A stretch of DNA of 57,196 bases from Candidatus Margulisiibacteriota bacterium (GCA_018823125.1 JAHJIW010000004.1:1-57196), one strand, 5' to 3'. Positions 40,606-49,987 are shown, numbered from the stretch's first letter. The notes: generated by a model from the letters alone, not told the origin. Made by a program: numbers and translations.

Positions 40606-41672
40606 GAAATCCAGCGCGACGTTTCAAAATTGGTAATCATTGGGTGGGGGAGGGAGAAGCTTGTTTTATCATAGCCGAGGCTGGCAGCAACCATAATGGC
40701 TCATTTGAACAGGCCATTGCTATGATTGATGTCGCCGCAGAGGCCGGTGCCGATGCCGTAAAATTTCAGAGCTTTCAGGCTAAAAAATTGTATCCTTACA
40801 CCCACAAAAAGGTTGCATACCTTAAGAAACTCGGAATAAATAAATCAATCTTTGATATCATTCGTCAGATGGAAATGCCTAAAGATTGGATTCCTAGGCT
40901 GGCTGCTTACTGTAATCGTAAAGGAATCATCTTTATGTCATCTCCTTTTGATGAAGAAATGGTTGATGCCTTGACTCCATTTGTTCCGGTTTTTAAGGTT
41001 GCTTCGTATGAGCTGACCCATCTTCCTCTAATCAAATATATCGCCAAAAAAGGAAAACCTCTGATTCTTTCTACCGGAGCTGCAACTTTGGATGAAATTA
41101 AGGCGGTTGTCAAAGAGGTTCTAAAAACCGGCAATACTAAAATTTCACTTACGCAGTGTACGGCTAAGTATCCAGCACCATTAGAATCCATAAACCTGCG
41201 GGTTCTTGATACTTTGAGAACTGAGACCGGGTGTCTGGTGGGCCTTTCAGACCACAGCCGTAGCCCAATTTATGCACCTTTAGCTGCGGTAGCGGTTGGT
41301 GCTGCTTTTGTTGAAAAGCACTTTACCATAAGCAATCGGTTGCCTGGTCCTGATCATTCCTTTGCGCTGGAGCCGGATGAGCTAAAGGGCATGGTTCTGG
41401 GGATTCGTGCCGTTGAGTCTGCAATGGGTGATTCTCATAAGATATTACAAGGAGTAGAAAAGGAATTGGTAAATTATCGCCGTGCTATTTTTACTGATAA
41501 AAATATCAATAAAGGCCAAACTATTTATAAGCGAGATGTATCTATTCTTCGAAAACCAGGCCTTTCGGTAAAAGGGATTTCCCCAGAAGAAATTGAATGT
41601 GTTATAGGAAGTAGAGCGGTCCGAGACCTGAAGAAGGGAAAATGTCTTGAAAAAGGAGATTTGATGAGATGA
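40602..41672 (+). CDS. Nonulosonic acid synthase (NeuB/PseI/SpsE family)
   Basis: A 356-residue protein. CFIIAEAGSNHNGSFEQAIAMIDVAAEAGADAVKFQSF is the NeuB N-terminal signature; FMSSPFDEEMVDAL, KVASYELTHLPLI, LILSTGAATLDEI, LTQCTAKYPAP, VGLSDHS and EKHFTISNRLPGPDHSFALEPDEL follow. The last ~60 residues form the antifreeze-like SAF domain (RRAIFTDKNINKGQTI). These enzymes condense phosphoenolpyruvate with a hexosamine derivative to a nine-carbon sialic-acid-like sugar. Which of NeuB, LegI or PseI chemistry applies cannot be told by eye; neighbours PseC-like and SpsF-like favour the PseI/SpsE side. Confidence 0.92.
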   Translation: MRNPARRFKIGNHWVGEGEACFIIAEAGSNHNGSFEQAIAMIDVAAEAGADAVKFQSFQAKKLYPYTHKKVAYLKKLGINKSIFDIIRQMEMPKDWIPRLAAYCNRKGIIFMSSPFDEEMVDALTPFVPVFKVASYELTHLPLIKYIAKKGKPLILSTGAATLDEIKAVVKEVLKTGNTKISLTQCTAKYPAPLESINLRVLDTLRTETGCLVGLSDHSRSPIYAPLAAVAVGAAFVEKHFTISNRLPGPDHSFALEPDELKGMVLGIRAVESAMGDSHKILQGVEKELVNYRRAIFTDKNINKGQTIYKRDVSILRKPGLSVKGISPEEIECVIGSRAVRDLKKGKCLEKGDLMR

Positions 41673-42547
41673 TTATAAAAAAAGCGAATGAATGTAGTGG
41701 TGATATTTTACTTAAATTATCTCAGCGCAATATTATAGACTGTGAGGTTTGTGGTTGTGCCCATATGCATCCTCTTCCTACTGCAGATGAGCTCAAAAAA
41801 TTCTATGAAAATGATTATTCAGAATCTACTCCCAGTCCTAATTATGCTGACAAGTTTGAGACCATAAACGAATTGATTGTTGAGAAAAAACCCCCAAGGA
41901 TACTCGAAATCGGTGCTTGGGATGGGGCGCAGTTACAATATTTTTTGGATGGGGGTTGGGATTGTGTGGGCATCGAGCCTAGCCTGCAGAAAAGCATAAT
42001 TGCCCAAAAGAGAGGGGTTAAGGTAATTCAGAAAATGTTTCAAGAAGTAAGAGAGGATGAATTGGGTACTTTTGATGCTATCAATTTATCATTTGTTCTG
42101 GAACATGTTAATGATCCCGGTCAGTTTTTGAAACGAATTAGCGAGAAACTTATCAAAAAGAATGGAATTATCTGTATTGAAGTACCGAATGATTACTCCC
42201 TTCTTCAGAAAGCTGCCAAATTAAAGCTAAATCTGAAGGACTATTGGGTATGTGATCCTGATCATGTTAATTATTTTAATGTTGATTCACTTAAAAAGTT
42301 TGTGAAAAAGTATGATTTTGAGCCTGTTTTGGTTGAAGCTAGTTTTCCGATGGAGATGTTTCTTCTTTTTGGTGAGAATTATGTTGATGATCCTAAGGTT
42401 GGCAAGGCTTGCCATCAAAAACGTCTCTCTTTTGAAGAAGCGCTTAGCGCTATTGGCGAGAACGGATTAAAAAGGAAGTTATATCAGAAAATGGCTGAGC
42501 TGGGAATTGGAAGGTCAATAATGCTATTTGCCAGAAAATTGGGATGA
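41669..42547 (+). CDS. SAM-dependent methyltransferase with N-terminal Cys motif
   Basis: A 292-residue protein overlapping the NeuB-like stop (ATGA). The start has IIDCEVCGCAHMHPLPTADELKKFYENDY, a CxxCxxxH arrangement common in sugar methyltransferases of envelope loci. SAM motif I is RILEIGAWDGAQLQYFLDGG, then FDAINLSFVLEHVNDPGQFLKRI. The C-terminus describes the usual substrate-binding part. It could C-, N- or O-methylate a sugar of the glycan. It overlaps the metallophosphoesterase gene (ATGA). Confidence 0.85.
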   Translation: MIIKKANECSGDILLKLSQRNIIDCEVCGCAHMHPLPTADELKKFYENDYSESTPSPNYADKFETINELIVEKKPPRILEIGAWDGAQLQYFLDGGWDCVGIEPSLQKSIIAQKRGVKVIQKMFQEVREDELGTFDAINLSFVLEHVNDPGQFLKRISEKLIKKNGIICIEVPNDYSLLQKAAKLKLNLKDYWVCDPDHVNYFNVDSLKKFVKKYDFEPVLVEASFPMEMFLLFGENYVDDPKVGKACHQKRLSFEEALSAIGENGLKRKLYQKMAELGIGRSIMLFARKLG

Positions 42548-43263
42548 AGGTGAAAAAGATGCAGTTAGCAGTACTGGGTGATATCCATGGAAATATTAAT
42601 GCTTTTAATGCCGTTTTAGAAGATATAAAAAATGAATCTGTAAATAAATTATTAATTACAGGGGATTTGGTTGGCTATTACTATCATGCTGATCAGGTTT
42701 TGAATGTGCTTAAAGATTTAGATTATGAATTGGTGCAGGGGAATCATGATTATATGCTTTCTGAATTTTATACTTGGGATGTAGAGATGAAAGATGCTTA
42801 TCGGAAAAAATATGGTACGGCTTTAGAATGCGCAGCCAAAGAATTGTTGGGTAAAGAGCAAATAAGTTATCTAGCAAATCTTCCGCATAGTAAAGAATTT
42901 GTAATAGCTGGGCGCCGAATTTTGCTTTGTCATGGTTCACCTTTAGATCGAGATGAATATCTTTATCCGGATGTTGCTGAAGATGTGTTGAACCGCTTTG
43001 CTAATGGTAAATTTGATGTGGTAATAATGGGACATACTCATTATCCAATGATTAGAAGATGTAACTCTACGCTTTTCTTGAATCCCGGCTCGGTAGGGCA
43101 ACCGCGCAATAAGAGGCCGGGAGCGTCTTGGGCATTGCTTGATTTAGAAAATTTTGATGTGCAGATAAGGCAGGTAACTTACGATATTGAGGAAGTAGTT
43201 GTTGAAGCGCGACAGAATGACCCGGAAGTACCTTATTTAGCAGAAGTATTGATGGGGCGATAA
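42544..43263 (+). CDS. Metallophosphoesterase (YfcE/MJ0936-like)
   Basis: A 239-residue protein; the ATG at 42544 overlaps the preceding stop, although 42559 would give a start closer to the first strand. All five phosphoesterase motifs are seen: GDIHGN, GDLVGYY, GNHDYM, LLCHGSP and MGHTHYP, which bind two metal ions. It may dephosphorylate a sugar phosphate or cyclic phosphodiester. In a nonulosonic-acid locus it could supply a missing sugar-phosphate phosphatase step, but that is only a guess from position. Confidence 0.85.
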   Translation: MKVKKMQLAVLGDIHGNINAFNAVLEDIKNESVNKLLITGDLVGYYYHADQVLNVLKDLDYELVQGNHDYMLSEFYTWDVEMKDAYRKKYGTALECAAKELLGKEQISYLANLPHSKEFVIAGRRILLCHGSPLDRDEYLYPDVAEDVLNRFANGKFDVVIMGHTHYPMIRRCNSTLFLNPGSVGQPRNKRPGASWALLDLENFDVQIRQVTYDIEEVVVEARQNDPEVPYLAEVLMGR

Positions 43264-43264
43264 A

Positions 43265-44248
43265 ATGAAGGAAATTAAACAAGGACGAATTTTGGTGACT
43301 AGTGTGGGTGGAGATATTGGACAATCAGTTATCCAATGTCTCTTAGATACAGAGTATGCCGATCATCTTTGTGGTTGTGATTTGGATCCCTATGCCGCTG
43401 GTCGTGCATACCTTAAAAAGTTTGCGGTTGCACCGGCAGTATCTGATAAGAAAGCTTACGGAGATTTTATTATAAAAATCATCCATGAACAAAACATAAA
43501 ATTTATTTTGCCGCTTAACGAAAGAGAGATAGCTTATTTTATAGAAGAGAACGAACGGTTTAAAGCACTAGGTATAAAGGTACTAATTCTTAATAAAGAT
43601 ATAAGTAATGTTTTTTTTGATAAATACGAAACCATTCGATTTTTGAATGCAAAAGGATTTGCGACGCCCACGACCTATTTAGCAGAAGATTATAGTGGGC
43701 AGCTTCGTTTTCCAATGATTCTTAAATCCAGGTGCGCTTGTGGTGGGAAGGGAATGGTTCAGGTAAAAGACCAGGAAGAGTTGGATTTTTATATAAAAAA
43801 AATCCCTGATTGCATTGTGCAGGAAATGGTAGGAGATTTTCATGATGAATATACGGTTGGTGTTTTCTCGGATGGCAAAGCTGTTCATTCGATTGCTTTT
43901 CAAAGATATTTAGGCTACGGAAGCATGACTAAATTTGCACGTTTGGTCGAAGATCGCTCACTTTCATTATTGGCTGAAAAAATTGCGAAGAGTTGTGAGT
44001 TGGTGGGCCCTTTAAATATACAATTGCGAAGAAAACCAGAAGGTTTTTTGCCATTTGAGATCAATCCGCGTATTTCCAGTACGGTATATTTTAGGGATCG
44101 TTTTGGCTTTAAGGATGTTAAGTGGTGGTTGGATATCTATCACGGAAAGACAATAAATTATTTTCCTAAATTTAAGTCTGGGATTGCTGTTCGGACGGTG
44201 GGTGGAGTATTTTTTGATACAAAAGAAAGTAATTTGCAAAAACAATAA
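43265..44248 (+). CDS. ATP-grasp ligase-like protein
   Basis: A 327-residue protein one base after the phosphoesterase gene. The pre-ATP-grasp part is Rossmann-like (RILVTSVGGDIGQSVIQCLLDTEYADHLCGCDLDP); the ATP-grasp part has KYETIRFLNAKGFATPTTYLAEDYS, FPMILKSRCACGGKGMVQVKDQEEL, IVQEMVGDFHDEYTVGVFSDG and LPFEINPRISSTVYFRDRFGF, where the last supplies the Mg/ATP Glu-Asn-Arg. It resembles CarB-like ligases of polysaccharide clusters that join carboxylates to amines. Since the locus encodes carboxylated and amino sugars, an amide-forming ligase fits. Confidence 0.83.
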   Translation: MKEIKQGRILVTSVGGDIGQSVIQCLLDTEYADHLCGCDLDPYAAGRAYLKKFAVAPAVSDKKAYGDFIIKIIHEQNIKFILPLNEREIAYFIEENERFKALGIKVLILNKDISNVFFDKYETIRFLNAKGFATPTTYLAEDYSGQLRFPMILKSRCACGGKGMVQVKDQEELDFYIKKIPDCIVQEMVGDFHDEYTVGVFSDGKAVHSIAFQRYLGYGSMTKFARLVEDRSLSLLAEKIAKSCELVGPLNIQLRRKPEGFLPFEINPRISSTVYFRDRFGFKDVKWWLDIYHGKTINYFPKFKSGIAVRTVGGVFFDTKESNLQKQ

Positions 44249-44258
44249 GGAAATGTCG

Positions 44259-44816
44259 ATGAAAAATGTTAAAGAACTGATTGAATTGGGAGAACTCGTA
44301 GGAAAAAGGCTGTTGCTTAGACCATTGCTAATTTCCGATGTTACCCAAAGGTATGTTGATTGGTTAAATGATCCAGAAGTCAACCAATTCATAGATATTA
44401 GAGATGTGAAGCAAAACATTGATATGGTGAGAGAATATGTTCAATCTTATGAAGGGAAAAATAATAAGCTATTGCTGGGAATTTTTGAAAAAGGGAAATA
44501 TTTGCACATTGGCAATATAACTATTTCATCCATTGATTGGAAGAATGGGGCAGGTAGTGTTGGCATTGCTGTTGGTGATAAGGTTTATTGGGGAAAAGGT
44601 TATGCAACCGAAGCTCTTTCATTGGCTTCTGATTTTTCCTTTTCTAGACTGAAACTGCATAGGCTTGAAGCTTGGATTAGTGCAAATAATCTTCCTTCTC
44701 AAAAGCTTTTCAAGAAAGTTGGTTTTGTCCAGGAAGGAATATTGAAAGACAGGGTTAAATTCGACACAAAGTATGTCGACGCCTTAATATTTGGACTGGT
44801 GAACAAAGAGGCGTAA
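44259..44816 (+). CDS. GNAT N-acetyltransferase (PseH/SpsD or RimJ/RimL-like)
   Basis: The ATG at 44259 is eight bases from AAGG and gives 185 residues; ATG 44253 is too close to the site and upstream in-frame starts overlap the ATP-grasp gene. RLLLRPLLISDVTQRYVDWLNDPEV is the RimJ/PseH N-terminus; IGNITISSIDWKNGAGSVGIAVGDKVYWGKGYATEALSL contains the acetyl-CoA loop (W-G-K-G-Y-A), followed by LKLHRLEAWISANNLPSQKLFKKVGFVQEG. In pseudaminic-type pathways PseH/SpsD acetylates the 4-amino sugar made by PseC/SpsC. Confidence 0.86.
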   Translation: MKNVKELIELGELVGKRLLLRPLLISDVTQRYVDWLNDPEVNQFIDIRDVKQNIDMVREYVQSYEGKNNKLLLGIFEKGKYLHIGNITISSIDWKNGAGSVGIAVGDKVYWGKGYATEALSLASDFSFSRLKLHRLEAWISANNLPSQKLFKKVGFVQEGILKDRVKFDTKYVDALIFGLVNKEA

Positions 44817-44846
44817 TAAGTGAGAACATCTTTAGGGGGTAATTAG

Positions 44847-46712
44847 ATGAGTGATAAAATGAGGATACAAATATTTGGAAAGTTTAAAAATTCCCGCTTT
44901 AAGTTTGTTTGGTATTTTTTAAAGCCTTATCCTTTTGATGTGATTGGTATTACCATATTATCAATCGTAAGCGCTTTGTTTGACGGCATGAATGTTTTTG
45001 TCCTGTTTTCCATTTTAAATTCAGTTATGGGAATTGGTGCGGAGAGCGGTTTGGGGGGCGGGCTCATAAACCTTACGGACTTCATGGTAAAATTTATTCC
45101 TGTAAAAGATAAAATTATTGCGGCTTGTTTGCTGTTAATTATCTCAGTAGTTTTAAGAAATATTTTTAGCTATATACAGAAAATCTACAGTGCCTATGCC
45201 GGGTTTAAAATCTGGAAAGATATTCAGGAGAAGATGTTCGTTAAATGTATTTCTGCGGATTATCAATATCTTCTCGATCACAAACATGGTGAATTAATTT
45301 ATCGAATTTTTACGGCGCCCGCCTCTCTCGGGGCGATGTTGAAAACTATCCCACAGGTTCTGGCCGAATTTGCCAAATTGGTAGTGGTTGGTTGTGTCTT
45401 GATTGGAATTTCTCCTTATGCTTCTGGGGCAATCATTTTGGTAGGCATTTTTTATTATTATTTTACAAAGTATATTGCCAGTAATATTTCGTATCATTTG
45501 GGCCGCGGTAGAACGATTGCTTGCGAAAGGCAAAGTGTGCTGCTTAATGAAACAATTGCCGGGATTCGTCAAATAAAAGTTTTTGCTGCGAATAAGCGGT
45601 GGATCAGGGAATTCTTTAAGGCCATGCAGGATTATTTCAAGCTGGCCATAAGGGATAGCCAATGGCAGCCGCTTCCCGCCAGTTTGTTAGAGGCCCTTAC
45701 CATATCGATGTTGGCAATCATGCTGATTGCGGCTAGAGTGTTATTCCCGGTTAATTTTCCTTTGCTGGTTCCGATTTTGGGCATTTTTGCCTATGCATTT
45801 CAAAAGCTTTTGCCTTCGCTCTCTCTCCTGGGGAGTTTGCGAATCCAAATTATGGGAATCTTGCCGATTGTTGAAGTTCTTTATGCTAGTTTACAGGATA
45901 GTTCGCAGCTAATTAAAGATGGTGATATTGATGTAAAATCTCTTGAATGCGAGATTAAATTTGACAATGTTAGCTTTTCTTATCCTGGTCGCAAGGATGT
46001 TTTAAAAAATGTGAATTTTTCTTTCAAGAAAGATGAGACCACGGCCATTGTAGGGCCTTCGGGTGCGGGGAAATCTACCATTGCTGATTTGGTGGTGCGA
46101 CTCTTTATCCCGAATTCCGGAAGAGTTATGATTGATGACCTGGAACTTGGAAAATGTAGAATTTATTCCTGGCTTTCAAAAATAGGGTTTGTTACTCAGG
46201 ATACCTTTATTTTTAACGCTTCTATCGCTGACAATATAGCCTTTGGCCTAAAGGTAAGTCGCGATGATGTTCTTCAAGCCGCCCAGGATGCCAATGCACA
46301 TGATTTTATCCTGAGTTTTCCGGATGGCTATGAAACCATTGTAGGAGACAGAGGAATGAAATTATCCGGTGGTCAGCGGCAGCGGATTGCGATTGCACGA
46401 GCTTTGGTTCACAAGCCTGAGGTGATTATTCTGGATGAAGCTACCAGCTCTCTGGATAATGTTTCTGAGGCTCTGGTGCAGGCGGCCATCAATAAAATTT
46501 CAATCAATCGTACCGTAATTATCATTGCCCATCGTCTTTCAACCGTCATCAATGCAGATAAAATTATTGTCATTGATAAAGGTGAAGTGGTAGAGGAAGG
46601 CAAACACGAGGAGCTTATACTAAAAGGAAGTTTTTACTGGAATCTTTACAGTAAGGAAAAATTTACAAAAGAAGATCTGTTAACAGAAAAAGAAGAGGTA
46701 GTAGCTCAATAA
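44847..46712 (+). CDS. ABC exporter, MsbA/PglK type (fused membrane and ATPase domains)
   Basis: A 621-residue half-transporter. About six membrane helices lie in residues 20-340. The ATPase part begins IKFDNVSFSYPGRKDVLKNVNF, with Walker A GPSGAGKST, Q-loop IGFVTQDTFIFNASIADNIAFG, signature LSGGQRQRIAIARAL, Walker B VIILDEATSSLDN and switch His IIAHRLSTV. As a dimer it would flip a lipid or lipid-linked oligosaccharide across the inner membrane. No Wzx flippase is in the window, so it may serve the glycan made here. Confidence 0.92.
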   Translation: MSDKMRIQIFGKFKNSRFKFVWYFLKPYPFDVIGITILSIVSALFDGMNVFVLFSILNSVMGIGAESGLGGGLINLTDFMVKFIPVKDKIIAACLLLIISVVLRNIFSYIQKIYSAYAGFKIWKDIQEKMFVKCISADYQYLLDHKHGELIYRIFTAPASLGAMLKTIPQVLAEFAKLVVVGCVLIGISPYASGAIILVGIFYYYFTKYIASNISYHLGRGRTIACERQSVLLNETIAGIRQIKVFAANKRWIREFFKAMQDYFKLAIRDSQWQPLPASLLEALTISMLAIMLIAARVLFPVNFPLLVPILGIFAYAFQKLLPSLSLLGSLRIQIMGILPIVEVLYASLQDSSQLIKDGDIDVKSLECEIKFDNVSFSYPGRKDVLKNVNFSFKKDETTAIVGPSGAGKSTIADLVVRLFIPNSGRVMIDDLELGKCRIYSWLSKIGFVTQDTFIFNASIADNIAFGLKVSRDDVLQAAQDANAHDFILSFPDGYETIVGDRGMKLSGGQRQRIAIARALVHKPEVIILDEATSSLDNVSEALVQAAINKISINRTVIIIAHRLSTVINADKIIVIDKGEVVEEGKHEELILKGSFYWNLYSKEKFTKEDLLTEKEEVVAQ

Positions 46713-46748
46713 ATTGGAGAAATAATTTTAATAAAAGGAGGGAATTTA

Positions 46749-47312
46749 ATGGATTTAAAAGAATATTTTGAAGGGTTTAACACCACACTGACGGAATGCT
46801 TGAAGGATGTTAAATGTTACCAGGGCTTAGCAGCCGCAGTTGAAATGTTAAAGCAAACTAAAATGGAGGGGACTAAAATTATTCTGATTGGAAACGGGGG
46901 CTCCGCCGCCATAGCTGAACATATGGCGATTGATCTCACCAAAAATGCTGGCTTGCGAGCAATAACCATCAGTGGAAGTCCGCAGATGACAACTTTTGCT
47001 AATGATTATGGTTATGAGAATATTTACAGCAAGGGAATTGAGGCTTATGCAGACAGGGGAGATGTTCTGGTTGCAATCAGCAGTGGCGGGACATCGCCCA
47101 ATATTTTAAATGCAGTAAAGGCTGCGCGAAAAATTGGTTGTAAAGTGGTTACTTTTTCTGGTTTTGAAAAAGGCAATCCATTAGGACAAATGGGCGACAT
47201 TAATATTTATGTTGCGACCAGTGCCTATGGCTATGTTGAGATCATCCATAATTTGCTGATCCATTATATAAACGATCAAATTATTGGAAAAGCGGTATAT
47301 AAGATTAGTTAA
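46749..47312 (+). CDS. GmhA-like sugar-phosphate isomerase (SIS domain)
   Basis: A 187-residue SIS-domain protein with AAGGAGG upstream. ILIGNGGSAAIAEHMAIDLTKNAGLRAITISGSPQMTTFANDYGYENIYSKGIEAYADRGDVLVAISSGGTSPNILNAVKAARKIGCK follows the GmhA (phosphoheptose isomerase) pattern; quoted in order it holds GNGGSAA, DYGYE and ISSGGTSPN. GmhA converts sedoheptulose 7-phosphate to D-glycero-manno-heptose 7-phosphate. No heptose kinase or phosphatase (HldE, GmhB) is close, so another sugar phosphate could be the substrate. It heads the sub-block with the AroB-like cyclase. Confidence 0.88.
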   Translation: MDLKEYFEGFNTTLTECLKDVKCYQGLAAAVEMLKQTKMEGTKIILIGNGGSAAIAEHMAIDLTKNAGLRAITISGSPQMTTFANDYGYENIYSKGIEAYADRGDVLVAISSGGTSPNILNAVKAARKIGCKVVTFSGFEKGNPLGQMGDINIYVATSAYGYVEIIHNLLIHYINDQIIGKAVYKIS

Positions 47313-48152
47313 ATGACAAAAATTTATTTTAACACAAATGCATTTGATCACCATCATCATGAAATTGATGTTACCAAAGACAGGCAGGAAGCAGAATTGT
47401 TGGTAATGGGAGCCAAAACCGTGGAAATCGAGAAATTCATTAATCTAAAGGCGGTTTATAGATTTGGTGTCGGAGCTAATAATGTTCCGGTGGAATATTT
47501 AAGAGAGAGAGAGATCTCGGTTTATTTTCCATCAGAGGAGACCAAAACAATTCTTTATGATTCGACCGCTAATTTTACAGCGTATCTAATTTTGTATATG
47601 AACTATTGCGATTCTTTTGGTCAGATTGATGGATGGAAGAAATTTACAAGACAATATGCCAGAAATAAAAATCTTTTGATAATTGGCACTGGAAATATTG
47701 GCGGGAGAGTCGTTAAAAAACTAGGTGATTTTATGCAAGTCTCAACCTTTGATATCCAAAAAAATCAGGTGTCGGAACTTAAGGGACTGATTGGATTAGC
47801 TGATTTTATCTCATTGCATATGCCAATGACGGCTGACAATAAAAATTTTATTGATAGAGAAAAATTATCCTGGATGAAAGATGATGCGGTTTTGGTCAAT
47901 ACTGCAAGAGGGCCGCTAGTTGATGAAGAAGCGCTTCATGATCGCTTAACGTTGACAAATATGCGGGCTGCTTTTGATGTTTTTTGGGTTGAGCCCTATG
48001 CCGGCAGGCTCAGCAAATTGCCTAGAGAGAAATTTTTTATGACTCCGCATACAGCCAGCCAGACTGGTGATTTTGTCGAGGCTGGTTTTTCAGAAATCTT
48101 AAAAATTGCGGAGGGTATACATGTATCACAACCATATAAATCTGGAGGGTAA
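47313..48152 (+). CDS. D-isomer-specific 2-hydroxyacid dehydrogenase
   Basis: A 279-residue NAD-dependent enzyme, a little short for the family (about 310-330). The NAD fold is LLIIGTGNIGGRVVKKLGDFMQVSTFDIQ (GxGxxG); catalytic Arg in NTARGPLVDEEAL, Glu in DVFWVEPY and His in MTPHTASQTGD are all present. The first ~110 residues form a reduced substrate domain. It interconverts a 2-hydroxy acid and 2-keto acid, and in this setting may act on a sugar acid. It starts directly after the GmhA-like stop. Confidence 0.87.
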   Translation: MTKIYFNTNAFDHHHHEIDVTKDRQEAELLVMGAKTVEIEKFINLKAVYRFGVGANNVPVEYLREREISVYFPSEETKTILYDSTANFTAYLILYMNYCDSFGQIDGWKKFTRQYARNKNLLIIGTGNIGGRVVKKLGDFMQVSTFDIQKNQVSELKGLIGLADFISLHMPMTADNKNFIDREKLSWMKDDAVLVNTARGPLVDEEALHDRLTLTNMRAAFDVFWVEPYAGRLSKLPREKFFMTPHTASQTGDFVEAGFSEILKIAEGIHVSQPYKSGG

Positions 48153-48157
48153 TACTT

Positions 48158-48904
48158 ATGTTCAATGGTAATTTGTCTTTCGAGGGTAAAACGGCCTTAG
48201 TTACTGGCGGAACAAGAGGAATTGGCAGAAGTATTGTGGATTTATTGTCTGATTATGGTTGCAGGGTGATTTATACCGGAACTAATAAATCCCGCACTAT
48301 AAAAAATACGATGCGGGATCAACGGACTTATCTGCAATTAGATTTTTCTGACGATGAGAGCATCAATAAATTTTTGATGCGACTAAATAAGATTCCTCAA
48401 ATTGATATTTTAATCAATAATGCCGGAATTAATATTATTGAATCAATAGACGAATTAAATAAAAACGATTGGGAAAAAGTGTTAAAAGTAAACTTGACCG
48501 GCCCCATGCTTTTGATGAAACAAGTGTCGAAAATAATGGAAAAAAATAATCGGGGAGGAAAAATCTTAAATGTAAGCTCAATTTTTGGTGTAATTTCAAA
48601 AGCCAAACGCAATGCTTATTCAGCCAGTAAATCAGGATTAATCGGTTTAACTCGGGCCGCAGCGCTAGATTTAGCTCCTTATAATATATTGGTTAACGCT
48701 CTCTGTCCGGGTTTTACTCTGACCGATTTAACAGCATCTATTTTAACAAAAAAAGAAATTAAATCATTATCCGCAGATGTTCCGCTTGGAAGATTTGCCG
48801 AAGAATCTGAAATTGCAAAAGTAGCGCTTTTTTTGTGTTCGGCTTTGAATACCTACATCACCGGGCAGACCATAGTAGCTGATGGCGGAGTAACCATAAA
48901 ATGA
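48158..48904 (+). CDS. Short-chain dehydrogenase/reductase (FabG-like)
   Basis: A 248-residue SDR. TGGTRGIGRSIVDLLSDYG is the TGxxxGIG cofactor motif; ILINNAGINI, the catalytic Ser in ILNVSSIFGV and YSASKSGLIGLTRAAALDL with YxxxK are complete; the end has ITGQTIVADGGVTIK. It likely oxidises or reduces a hydroxyl of a sugar or cyclitol, since no fatty-acid genes are near. It overlaps the AroB-like gene by ATGA. Confidence 0.9.
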   Translation: MFNGNLSFEGKTALVTGGTRGIGRSIVDLLSDYGCRVIYTGTNKSRTIKNTMRDQRTYLQLDFSDDESINKFLMRLNKIPQIDILINNAGINIIESIDELNKNDWEKVLKVNLTGPMLLMKQVSKIMEKNNRGGKILNVSSIFGVISKAKRNAYSASKSGLIGLTRAAALDLAPYNILVNALCPGFTLTDLTASILTKKEIKSLSADVPLGRFAEESEIAKVALFLCSALNTYITGQTIVADGGVTIK

Positions 48905-49974
48905 AAATAAAATCAAAAATTAAGGATTATTCATTGGAGATGATAGATCAGCTTTTGGAAGAGAAAAAAAAGATATTTTCAAATTTGAAATACGGCAGAC
49001 TATTTTACTTCATAGATGAAAATGTATATGAAATCTACAAAGACAAAGTAAAGCAATTTATCAAAGACGATTTCTGTTTAGTGGTCCCGGCCACTGAATT
49101 GAATAAGTCATATTTAAATCTCGCGAATTATTATAAAGCGTTAATCGATGCAGGATTTACCAGGAATGACATTTTAGTAACAATGGGCGGTGGCATACTG
49201 CAAGATATTAGTGGTTTTATTGCCTCAACTATGTATAGAGGAATAAGCTGGGTATTTTTTCCGACTACACTATTAGCTCAAGCAGATAGCTGCATAGGCT
49301 CAAAAACATCGATAAATTTCGATGACAGTAAAAATTTGATAGGAACTTTTTATCCCCCGGATTTAATTTATATTGATGTTAATTTTTGTGAGACCTTAAC
49401 TCCCGGGTATTTCAATAGCGGCTTAGGAGAAATTATTAAATTTCATTTTATGTCCGATGCCAAAGGTTATGATTTATTGAAAAAATATTTAGCTTCTTCA
49501 GATTTAAGAAAAAACAAATATTTTAAGCCGATTATTTGGTCTACCTTGGAAATTAAAAAGTCATATTTTGAAGGTGATGAGTTTGATGCCGGACGTAGAA
49601 ACTTATTGAATTATGGGCATTGCTTTGGCCATGCCCTAGAGTCTGCCAGTAATTTTACTATCTGCCATGGGGAAGCGGTGATCGTCGGCATGGGTTTTGC
49701 AAATCTATTATCGCTAAAAAGAAAGATAATGGCCAGAGACAAATATAATGAATTTGAGCAGATTCTTCAAAAATATTATCCTCGTTTTGATTTATCTAAA
49801 ATAAGCATAGAAAGTCTGATCCATTTTCTAAAACGCGATAAAAAAAGAGTGGGCAAGGATCTAACCATGATTTTGTCAAAGGACATTGGTATGCAATTTA
49901 AATTTGACGATATACAAGAGCGGGAAATAATTGATGCCTATAACAATTTTATAAAAAAATATCCAATGAGCTAA
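48901..49974 (+). CDS. 3-dehydroquinate synthase (AroB) family sugar-phosphate cyclase
   Basis: A 357-residue protein of the sugar-phosphate cyclase superfamily, which closes seven-carbon phosphates into carbocycles. NAD site GGGILQDISGF (96-106) and PTTLLAQAD (121-129). Compared with fungal DHQ synthase numbering, the zinc ligands E194, H271, H287 correspond to E177, H240, H256, and substrate residues D146, K152, N162, K197, K250, R264, N268, H275 to D129, K135, N145, K180, K219, R233, N237, H244; the spacings agree. These are DHQS-type rather than valiolone-synthase-type residues (which have Asp at N268). No other shikimate gene is present; the context is sugar modification, so it may be an amino-DHQS or a dedicated glycan cyclase. 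Confidence 0.85.
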   Translation: MKIKSKIKDYSLEMIDQLLEEKKKIFSNLKYGRLFYFIDENVYEIYKDKVKQFIKDDFCLVVPATELNKSYLNLANYYKALIDAGFTRNDILVTMGGGILQDISGFIASTMYRGISWVFFPTTLLAQADSCIGSKTSINFDDSKNLIGTFYPPDLIYIDVNFCETLTPGYFNSGLGEIIKFHFMSDAKGYDLLKKYLASSDLRKNKYFKPIIWSTLEIKKSYFEGDEFDAGRRNLLNYGHCFGHALESASNFTICHGEAVIVGMGFANLLSLKRKIMARDKYNEFEQILQKYYPRFDLSKISIESLIHFLKRDKKRVGKDLTMILSKDIGMQFKFDDIQEREIIDAYNNFIKKYPMS

Positions 49975-49987
49975 GGAGTTGGTGGGA

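Noticed and set aside
48901..49974. 2-epi-5-epi-valiolone synthase
   Set aside because: The residue equivalent to DHQS N268 is Asn (N237), not Asp, and the DKK near the C-terminus is DHQS-like; the broader AroB-family call is safer.
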